A stretch of 64,000 nt of DNA from Corynespora cassiicola (Eukaryota > Ascomycota > Dothideomycetes > Pleosporales > Corynesporascaceae), in the NCBI GenBank assembly GCA_022059125.1, contig JAEUWY010000001.1:5022001-5086000 (forward strand), written 5' to 3'. The notes beneath the pieces are model-generated. The model was not told the origin of the DNA and ran no database searches. It was given only the letters and a program-made list of their open reading frames with translations. Both the position numbers and the translations under genes were made by a program. Position 1 is the stretch's first letter; each line of letters starts with the position of its first letter. This document shows positions 46,176 through 55,349 of this stretch, piece by piece.

Positions 46176-47447
46176 TCAAAGCAGCACCTTGGACGCGACC
46201 GAGAACAGCCATGCGGCATCCTGCCAGCCGCCGCTCTCATCATTGGGAGGCCGCTGAACATTGTTGGGACCGTCTCCCTCTTCGTCGTCGTCGTCCGTCT
46301 TGACGTCCTTGTGAGAATGGACAGCCGACGCAGCGATGATGGCCTCGCGCTCGAGCTTGCGGCGACGGGCCTCGACCTCGCGGCGCAGCTTGAGCTCCTC
46401 CTTGGTCATGTTCTCGGGTTTATCAGCGTCTTCGGTGTCTGCGTCGTCTGCATCGTCGTCGTCGCTCGACTCCTCGCCGTCCTCGTCGACGCTGAAGAGG
46501 GTCCATCCGATCAGCCTATCCATCCAGCCGCCGAGGCCGAAGCCACGTTCGCGGGCGAGGCGGGCAATCTCCTCCTCGTCGCCGTCGCTCTCCTCGTCGT
46601 CTACAAAGTCTGGCTCGACCACATTGGCCTCGAACATGTTTTCGTCGAGCTCGAGGCTGTGTCTTGCGCTGGGCGTCCGGAGCCCCGCTGACATCATCAG
46701 GTCGATCTTGCTGCCCCTCCTGCTATTCCGTGCGCTGTGGACGCGGCTGCCCATGCGGCTGTTCATGCGGCTGCCCGCCCGAGAGAGCCGCGGCGTGAAC
46801 GGGCTCATGTCAATGTCCCCCAGATGCTCCCCGGAGAGCAATGCCATGTGACGCCCGTCATGTGAAGGGTGGTCCTCGTATTCGTCTGTTTGCTGAACGA
46901 GACTTGTTGAGCTCTCCCTGCGTATGAGCCAGCCCTGCCCCTTGGAGTCCCTCGTCTCTCCCGCAATTGCGAGGCCAGCGCGGTGCAGCCACTCATCGCT
47001 CGGCTCGTTGGTGTGATGCCGGGCCATGGGGATTCGGAGCGGCAAGGGGGCCGTTCCCTTTCGCCTGTGATGGCGGCCATGCGGCTTCTCGTCGACAAAG
47101 CTCACTCCCGGCAGCAGGGCATTGGTACTCTTGGCCTTGGGTATGTCGCCCGGATCGCGGACGGGAGCGTCTGGGTTCAGGAAGTAGCCATCATAGGAAT
47201 AGCCCTTGGATTTGCGGCGGCCGTTCCGCGAATTGCTGCGGCTCTGGCTCAGGCTCAGGATGCCTGGAGTAGTAGGGGCCGACTTTTGGGCGATGTAGGA
47301 GGTGCGGGGGGTCCTGACGTGTTCCTCGGACGGCGACGGCGGCCCGGAGGCATCGAGGGGATACTTTGAGCTGAGCGGGGCCAGCGAGAGATTGTGGAGG
47401 TTGGGGTAGGAGCGGCGGGAGCGCGATGAGGCGCGCTGCTGGTCCAT
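46176..47447 (-). CDS. DUF3984-family fungal protein
   Basis: 423 residues in a single frame. It resembles the ascomycete DUF3984 family: an Arg/Ser-rich N-terminus (SSRSRRSYPNLHNLSLAPL), the SYDGYFLNPDAPVRDPGDIP region, KSTNALLPGVSFVDEK, a basic HGRHHRRKG patch, LSGEHLGDIDMSPFTPRLSR, then acidic segments around RLARERGFGLGGWMDRLIGW and a long Asp/Glu run, ending in WQDAAWLFSVASKVL. The family has no known function. No signal peptide or membrane segment is seen; the Ser/Arg and acidic blocks suggest a nuclear or cytoskeletal regulator, which is only a guess. Confidence 0.8.
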   Translation of the reverse strand: MDQQRASSRSRRSYPNLHNLSLAPLSSKYPLDASGPPSPSEEHVRTPRTSYIAQKSAPTTPGILSLSQSRSNSRNGRRKSKGYSYDGYFLNPDAPVRDPGDIPKAKSTNALLPGVSFVDEKPHGRHHRRKGTAPLPLRIPMARHHTNEPSDEWLHRAGLAIAGETRDSKGQGWLIRRESSTSLVQQTDEYEDHPSHDGRHMALLSGEHLGDIDMSPFTPRLSRAGSRMNSRMGSRVHSARNSRRGSKIDLMMSAGLRTPSARHSLELDENMFEANVVEPDFVDDEESDGDEEEIARLARERGFGLGGWMDRLIGWTLFSVDEDGEESSDDDDADDADTEDADKPENMTKEELKLRREVEARRRKLEREAIIAASAVHSHKDVKTDDDDEEGDGPNNVQRPPNDESGGWQDAAWLFSVASKVLL

Positions 47448-48988
47448 GATGTAGCCGAGTCAATGCTGGCCTCGAGCAGCGAGGATGCGGGAGGGTTTTA
47501 GAGGCTCAGGCAGTCGGAGCGGTGGGGATGGGGTGACCGTAGTCGTCCCGAGGTCAGTTGAACTTTCAGAAGACGACTCTGGGGGGACTGGGGGACGGGA
47601 GCGCGAGATCGCATTGGGGATAGCGGCAGATCGGGTTCACGTGAAAGGGCCCTGATCTCGCCCCGTCGACGAGGGAAAAACCGGCTCGCGGGCGCTCATG
47701 CTATCTTTTTTCGTCGTCGCTTTTTGTGCCGGGCCCGTGGTGTGAGGACGGCAGTGGACTGACGGACGAGGTGGCGAGACGGGGCCCTGCGGCGCCCGCC
47801 GACGGCTCAAGGCTGGCTCTGGCTCTGGCGACAGGCGTGTCCCCGGGGCGCTGCAACACGCAGTCATTGTGTCGGTTTGTGTGAGGCTCTGGCGATCGGC
47901 AGCACAAAGCCAAAAAGCACGCCCGCCTCCGCGCGTCTGTCCGCTGGGCAGCAAAGCGAGCCAATTGCGGGCGGCGGGGAGGCCTGTGACGTTGTGCTCG
48001 CGGCGGGGACGCCGGGGAGCCCAGCGCGGCCTGGAGGGCAGGGAGGGCAGGAGGCTGTCCTGGCCTGCCGGTTAGCTAAGCTGCATAATGGGCCTGGTCG
48101 GCCGCTAAAATTCCCGTATGTACATAATCCTTCTACCTGGTGCTCGAAACAAGCTGCCACCAGCAGCGAGCAGCGAGCAGCGAGCAGCCGCCAGACGCCA
48201 GACGCCCATTGCCCTGCCTGCCTGCCTGCCTGCCTCGTCGCTGCGCAACCGAGTCACCCGGCCCTCTCCAGCCCACAGGATTCGACTCGCTTCTGTCGTG
48301 CCGGTTCCATACTCCTTCACCCACGCCAGCCGTGCGACCACGGCCACCACCGCTGCCCGCTCCACGCCTCCTCTCCCTTCCACGCACGCACCACCACCAC
48401 CGCTCAACATGAATCTCCGCAATTCACTGTTCCAGTGCAACATCCCACAATGTGTCGTGCTCTAGGCCGGTGACGCGAGGTAAGCTTCCCGCCCGTCCCC
48501 ATCCATTCACCTCCCCAACGTCCAATTTCCGCTCCTCGCCTTCAACACTCTGGAGCCTGAGCCTGGGCCTGGGCCGGAGCTTTCAACACACCTGTCAACC
48601 ACCCATCCAGCCCCCCCGCCAATATGCGACCCATATCTTCACCCACAACGGCCAGCTAACAAAACGCAAAAAGGCTTCGCTCCCCACGTTGGCTTCTGTC
48701 GGGTGACATACGTTCCTCCCTCCACCTCAGACGACCGCTCCAGCTGTCTCCGCCCACTCTGTCCTCTCCCCCGGAATCTACAACACTTCTCCCACCCCCT
48801 CAAAGCCCACCGCAGTATACTTCGTGCTAGAAACGGCTGTTGGCGCATATATCTCTGGTTCCATCTTCTTCCCCCAACAGGACGACCGGTGCGCCAACCA
48901 GCACGCTCCGTAAACCCACCATATACAAAAGACTCCAAAGTCAACAGATCATCCTCGAATCCTTATCGTTGCGTCGCGCCCCGCCAGC
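47448..48988. other. divergent promoter region with short repeats
   Basis: Between the DUF3984 start (minus) and the SIW14 start (plus). The right half is rich in C and T with runs of CCTG and GAGCAGC units. A stretch before 48989 looks like a long 5' leader, possibly with an intron. Confidence 0.45.
48166..48235 (+). repeat. AGCAGCG heptamer and CCTG repeat
   Basis: About four tandem AGCAGCG units (48166-48190) are followed by five CCTG units (about 48214-48235). Confidence 0.8.
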
Positions 48989-50293
48989 ATGTCCAACGAC
49001 AAATCCGATTCTGTCGAGGCCGGCACCTTCTTCCAGAACATCAAGGACGCTATCCTGTGCCTGGGTTTGCCCGCCTCCAAGTTACTTTCGCACCACGCTG
49101 CCCACAAACATCACGAAGATGTGCCAGATGGTGCAGTCAGGGCACCGGCTGGTATGTAATCTCATCCTTATATTCTTTTTGTCCGTCAGATTTCCAGACC
49201 AATGGCCTGCAACCTTCGGTTGCTTGCCAGCTGCAGAGAGCCATCGATACGAATTGCCCCAAGCAAACCCTTTACTGGGAAATCGCAGTCTTGCTTCGCA
49301 TGAATACAGTGCTGACTTTGTGTCACAGTTGCCGCACCTGCAGATCCACTGGCCGATGCCATTCTCAGCTCCATCCCTGTCATCGACCCCAAGTGCCCTG
49401 CACGGCTGTGCCCAGTGCTCCCACCCGCCAACTTTGGCGCCGTGGTTCCGCGCTCCGTCTATCGTAGCAGTTATCCACAGCCTGAAAACTTCGGGTTTAT
49501 GAAAAGTCTGGGTCTCAAGACGATTCTGTCAGTATCCCCTTGAGTCTCCTTGCACTACTATAGTCCTCCCCCTGTCTCGGGTGTCTAGCCTTTTTTTTTT
49601 TACAACAGCCACTTAATGCTCTGTCGGCTCCACAATCAACTCCCCCGACTCGAAAAGCCCGTGTTGCGCTAGACATCCGAGCTGGGGGGTGGGCTGTATG
49701 CTTGCACAAAGTAGCCCCTGTTGGTCGCATATCTCGCATAAGTGGTGTCTTGGCGTACGACTCATGTCATGCGGGGATAGCTGGTTGCAGAGGGCTACAG
49801 CTTTCAGTTCTTGCTCTTTTCAGCTATGGCGAATAGCACTGACGAGCGTCTTAGTACTCTGGTACCGGGTGAGATCTCGACTCAGTACTCTCATTTCATG
49901 ACGGAGAACGATATCCAACACTTCCAAGTACCTCTGCCAGCCAACAAGGGATCCATCAAAGTGGACGCCTGTCAAATGTCCAAGGCCTTGGGCATTATCC
50001 TGGACCGCGCCAACCACCCGGTCTTGATACACTGCAACAAGGGCAAGCACCGCACTGGATGTGTCGTCGGCTGCCTTCGAAAGGTGCAGGGCGAAGACAT
50101 GGAGACCATATACAGCGAGTACCACATCTACGCTGGAGAGAAGGCACGCATCCTCGACGAAGGCTACATGGAGCTATTCGACGTGAACACGGTGCTTTGG
50201 ATGGCTCGCCGCTTCAACTGGATCTCGCCTGACGCCGAAGTCGCACCGTTGACCCAAGTTCCAAGCCTGAGCCCTACGCGGTCAAGCGCATGA
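48989..50293 (+). CDS. SIW14: Siw14-type dual-specificity phosphatase
   Basis: Yeast Siw14 removes the 5-β phosphate of inositol pyrophosphates and acts in stress and nutrient signalling. Exons 48989-49151, 49329-49527 and 49855-50293 give 266 residues. The second exon encodes PPANFGAVVPRSVYRSSYP, the family hallmark, and the splice to exon 3 joins GLKTI to LTLVPGE. The P-loop HCNKGKHRTG holds the catalytic Cys181 and Arg. The C-terminus ends FDVNTVLWMARRFNW then a short disordered tail. The second intron is 327 nt, and an earlier CAG acceptor in it would bring a stop, so the later acceptor was chosen. The first ~55 residues are a poorly conserved lead. Confidence 0.88.
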
Positions 50294-51566
50294 CCGCTGA
50301 TCAAAAGAAGAAAATTTGTACTTTTACTGGCGTTTTTCGGTGGGAACCTGGATAGAACTGCTGGCAGGCATCGGCTCAGCATTTTCGTTGCATACAATTG
50401 GCGTTGGAAAGCATTCAGCACGGAGCATCTCTGGATAAGGGAACAACAGACGGAATCAATCACACAGGCGTTTTACCAGCAACACGGTTCAGCGGAGTCG
50501 GTGGGGGCCTGTACTTGACACATGTGCCGTCACCAGGGTGCCCCGGCACAACGGTCTGAGACGGCACCGTTGTCGACCAAATGGTGGCAATCTTTTTCTT
50601 TTCTTTTTTCTGTTCTCTTTGGTCACATCATCGGTGGGAATGTATCATTATAGGGGGACGATGGCCCTTGAAACTTTCGAGGCTCGTGTACTCATTCTGT
50701 CCATGTCAAACACTTCCAATCTCAAGTTGTGGGGGGGCCCACACTCCACTTTACAAGACGCTTTCGTCGAAGCCGAGCCGGGGGTGGCACTCGTTTCGCA
50801 ATTGTGGTGTACATGTGAGGGGTTTATGATGGGTCCCGGGCCCAGCCGAGTGGGTGGATATTCTTGTGTGAGAGGAAGAGATTACATTGGATTAGAATGT
50901 GCGAGGGACGGAGAGGCCCATCATTATTTAATTCCATTAATTTTGGCCCTTGTTCTAACCACCGGGGACCATATTTTTTCTGTCTGAATTATGCCCTGCG
51001 CTGTCTTTACTGGCCGGTTTGGATTGGGTAGTCGTCGGTGTGACGGAGAGACATTGAGGTTGAAATGTGCAGTTCTGACCTGTGCTCGGCTGAGGATGCG
51101 GGTTAGTCCAGGGGTGAGGGGGGAGTTCAAATAGAATAAGCAAAATCACACGCGGACTGGGGTCCAGAAATCGCACACAAACACACAAGGGCAACCCCTA
51201 AACAATGCCCGGAGACACAAAAGTGCGGGGACTCGCACACAGTAACAAAACGTTGTAGGGAGGTAGGGGGGAGTTGTACACAAGTTGTGGGCGTTGTGTC
51301 GACGGCGGCGGAAATTGGAGTAGCATTGGCTCGGTACAAAGGCCTGTTGTGAACGGTGGAGGCGAAATCGTCTTCTCGAGACGCTAATTCATTTCGAATC
51401 AAGTTATTATTGGTATGCAAAGTCTAATGTCTATATGGGAGGGTATCTTTCGAGTCCGCATCTCTTCTATTCCTCTTTCGGTATGCTCAGCCTCGCCTTA
51501 TCTATTTTCGTCGGGAGCGATTCTCGATAGCGCCCGCGTTGTCGTCGTCGTCGTCGTCGTCGTCGT
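50294..51566. other. convergent 3' region
   Basis: Between the ends of the SIW14 gene and the polyglycine-hydrolase-like gene. No coding sequence recognised; contains a CGT/GTC triplet run near its right end. Confidence 0.4.
51541..51566 (+). repeat. GTC triplet repeat next to a stop codon
   Basis: About eight GTC units abut the TAA of the hydrolase-like gene (51567-51569 on the minus strand), so they are in its 3' UTR and not translated. Confidence 0.85.
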
Positions 51567-53546
51567 TTACGCTTCAACAATCTTGTTCGCGGACCAGATG
51601 TCGGGGATGAGGGTGTAAATCAGTTTGCTCCACTCTTCTTCGGAGCTGTACTCGCGCGAGTTGAGCGTAATGGCCCAGTCGAAGTTTTCCAGGCCGGCGG
51701 ACCAGGCGTACGTGCGGGCACCGGACATCGAGCCGTCGCGGGAGTACATCCAATCGCGGCCGCCAATCGTCCAGACCGCTATCTCCACGTTAGCCTAATG
51801 TCCAAGAAAGAGATGGGGGGAAAGTGGCTTACCATTCTTGCCGATGAACCTCGCAATTGTGCTTGCGGAAGCGCGGAGTGCGAATGATCCGACGGCCTCT
51901 TCCTTAATGTCGCCTTCTCCTCCCGAAACGTTGGGGACCAGGACTTCCTCTTGCGGGAAGAATGGGCTGAATCCGGTGAACTTCGACTCCTGCACAATGG
52001 GATCGTTGGCGTGCTCCTCGGCCGCCGTGGCGAAGAGCTCGGCCTCGAGGCCATCCTCCAGGACTCGCTGCTTGAGGAAGTCGGTGTAGGGGATGCCGGT
52101 CAGATTAGTCACAATGTAGCTCAGGAGCATGGTCCCGTAGTTGGAGTATGCGGATCCGCCATCTCCGGGGGTGAAATCGAGCGGCCTGTCCACCATGTAC
52201 TCGATCATGTCCCTCAGGGTGGCGGGCGTAGAGCTGTTCTTGGAGCGTGCCACCTCGCGGAACATGAAGCCAATATCTCCGGATACGCTGCGATCATAGC
52301 CAGCAGTGTGGTGCACGAGATGATCAACTGTGATGTTGTTGGCACGCTCGTCATATGGCTTGTAGCCTAGGAGGGGGTAGACCTGCGTCGTGAGGTTGAG
52401 GAGGCCGTCATCGATGAGACGCTGGGTTGCGGCATGGGTGAACATTTTGCTCACACTGGCAAGAAGGAACTTGTCATTGGGCTGCACAATGGCGCGGTCG
52501 GTTTCGGCCAGCGTGAATGCACGCTCTCCGAGGAGCTTGCCTTCCCGAGCGATGGCCACTTGTGCTTGACGCATGCCGTTGACTTCCATCCAGTTGCGCA
52601 TGACATCGTCGAGGGCCGAAGTAACAGCATCGTTGTTCTCGAAGCCAGTAATGTTTCCATTGGCGTTCCAGTTGCGGGGAAGAGGCGTAGGGTTTTCGAC
52701 GAAAATCGCGGTGTAGATGACATCGTCGCCGTTACCACCGCCCTGGAGATGGACGAGAGAAAGGCCGTTCGTCGTCTGGGTTTTGATCTCCGCAGAGAGT
52801 TGAGATTCTGTGAGGCCGACCTTGGACTCCCACTTCCCGACGCTGCTATCCTCAAACAGAGACGATATGAGGTGATCGTTGGTAACATCGAGGTAAGTTG
52901 GCCTCCAGAAGCGTTTCTGAATCTCGGCATTGTACGTCTTTTGGTAGTCGAAAATGACAGTATTCGTTTGGTAGTACGTTGACTGTTGCCTGTTACCGTT
53001 GTTCTCGTGGCCAACAATACAGTATCGACGGTTAGATGGAGATCCATATACGCTGACGCCCTTAACAATCATGTTCAAACCCATGGTAACGTTGGCATAT
53101 GCGTAGGGCGTTTCCATGCCACATTTTTGCACCTCCGCGATATTGGCCTGTTCCATCACACCTGCGAAAACGGCACTATCGGTAGGTCCCGTGGCGGCAA
53201 CATGGGTCGAGACGTAGCCCTTTGATTTCCAAGAGTCGTACCAGGAGTTGAAGGCATCTTCGTCGGCGGTCGAAATTGTCTCGAACTCAGTACCCTCAGC
53301 CTTGGTCCAGACAGCTGCGTATTTAACATCTGGGGGTGTTCCAAAGATGCTCAGTGAAACGACGCGGTATCCTTCCGCCTTCAACGCCTTGCTGCGCTCC
53401 TCATGCTCTGCGCTAGTTACACCAAAGTAAACACCAGAGTCGGTTCCATTTCGTCTCGAGAGCGTGTTCCGGGCATTGTCGGTAGGCAAGGACCAGGCAA
53501 GAGAAATTAATGGCAAGAGTTGTAACAGCGAGTGTTGAAATAACAT
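51567..53546 (-). CDS. polyglycine-hydrolase-like secreted protein with β-lactamase fold
   Basis: Exon 1 53546-51833 and exon 2 51778-51567 (54-nt intron, GTAAGC...GATAG, GCTAAC branch) give 641 residues. A signal peptide is at residues 1-20. Residues ~35-300 hold several tandem copies of a β-strand repeat (GYRVVSLSIFGTPPDVKYAAVW, like bacterial tandem repeat domain 1); residues ~305-641 are a class-C β-lactamase-like domain with Ser364-Val-Ser-Lys367 (SxxK) and Tyr467-Ser-Asn469 (YSN). This N-/C-domain pairing and length are those of fungal polyglycine hydrolases, endopeptidases that cut the polyglycine linker of plant class IV chitinases. The splice keeps KNAVWTIGGRDW in frame. Whether it cleaves polyglycine is not shown by sequence; another serine hydrolase activity is possible. 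Confidence 0.82.
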
Positions 53547-55349
53547 TCTGTCGAGAAATTAAAAGTAGATATAATCGAAAGCGAAAGTGATAGCACTGGA
53601 TCCCAGTGAAAGCAGAAAACCATTGATTTATAGAGTGCACTAGCTGATGCTCAAAATTCTCTCCATATTCCCTGCGCAAGATAATTTTGGATACGAGATG
53701 ATGCTTAATGCAGAGTGGGCCTCGGCAGCTCGGTCGGTCAAATCGTCCTAAGGAATCTAAGATATACTGGGGGTCACCCCTATTTCCTCAACTTCTATGT
53801 GAAGAGGAGACGGTCGAGGCATTGCGATATAATTCTTCAAGTGAAATATTACGATAGTTAGTTTTCTGGTGGTTGACTTGATAGAGGTCGCATCGTGTAC
53901 TGAAGAAGTCTTCACGGTGCTGGAGTGGATTGGATGCGCTAGATAAACGGGCCTCTCGGAGATTGCCTCATAGAGCTGTCCTGGAAATAGAACCGTAAAT
54001 TCAGGGAGAAAAGGCTATGGCAGTACGGGCTCTCCTGCTACATTTGTCGATGCCGGGATACGTTGAACGGTGGCCATGTGGTCGTGTAGCAATGTATACG
54101 AGAGAGCTGCGTTTTCGTATTCGTGGTGAGTATTTGATCACCTTGAAGTTAGCTGAGGTGCTATTTTCTGTTTGCCACAGGCACTTGCGACTCTTTTGAC
54201 TATCTTTGATGCAATGGAACTGATGCTTGCATGGAGACATTCGGTAAGGTTCTTGCCAGGCTCTTTCGGATCTACACGTTGGTCGGCAGCACCGAGCCTC
54301 TCTGATTTCCTACACTATGCTCCAAACTCTGATCCGAAGTCTGATCCGAACAGCGGCTGGTCTCGACTCCGGCCGAGGTGGCAGATCTGCTCGGCTATCG
54401 GGATCCTTAGTCATGCTTGGCCAGAGAAGATATCATGGTGGCTCCTGCTCTTGCTATGCTCAACCGCCGTCGCAGTACCACCCGTGGATGTGAGGCGGTT
54501 GTCCAGCACGTGATGCAAGAGGCGAGAAGGCGTGCCGAGTGCATCGTGCGATGCCCCAGCAATGACGAAATGGGTTCGGCGGCAATGGCCGCTATCCCCG
54601 TCCAAAGAGTCGCAGATAGCGAAATCCAGGCTTATGCACAGATCAGCAATCGCACCTCGAAGCCATTGAGGTCACGTTGTTTCACGTTTCGTCTGAATTG
54701 AGTCATGATGGTGAGTGATCGGTCTGCGAGAGGGGACGCAACCAGCGCTGGGGAGAGAGACGGACGGCAGCAGAAGGTAGGGCGAGTGGCAGTGTCGAGG
54801 CAAACGGCTGGTAAGGCTGACGGTGGGAGGCGGGGAGGCTCGTCAAGATACAAGGCGCCGATCCTGTTCTGCGGGCTTCGGTGCACGGATCATATCTTGG
54901 GAGTCGCTTGCTCATCATCAACTCTGACCTTGGAAGGCAGCATCCTTCCCCTCCCCCCAGCCACCACCACCCTCCTTCTGTTTCCTCTCCTTGTACGGAC
55001 CACGAAGCTGGTCGCAGGCGTTTTCCTTCTTCGCCCTTCGTTCAGTATCTTATTACCCCCTTCTGGCCGCTTCTTTTGAGCCCGCTTCTGCCTTCTTCGC
55101 GTCTGGCCGCGCTGACATGCACACGCTGATTACCACAGCTTACGACGTGCTTGCGACATAGCAACCCTCAACACCAGCCAGGCCGCCCGGGCTCCTGTGC
55201 TTCCACACACCCTGGTCTCCCCATCTCAAGCGAGCCTTCATCTCTGGCGAACTGGCTCGAGTCCTCACCTCTGCCTCAAACGAACCCGACACAGTCGCGC
55301 GACCTGCCTACCGCTAAAACAGGGCACCTGTCAAAGACATATATCCACC
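53547..55349. other. divergent intergenic region
   Basis: Separates the hydrolase-like gene (minus) from SOK1 (plus). The left 400 bases are AT-rich; from 54700 it is pyrimidine-rich and likely the SOK1 leader. Short frames only. Confidence 0.4.
53626..53632 (-). promoter_or_regulatory. TATA-like element
   Basis: TATAAAT on the minus strand, 80 bases upstream of the hydrolase-like gene's ATG, at a typical core-promoter spacing. Confidence 0.5.
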
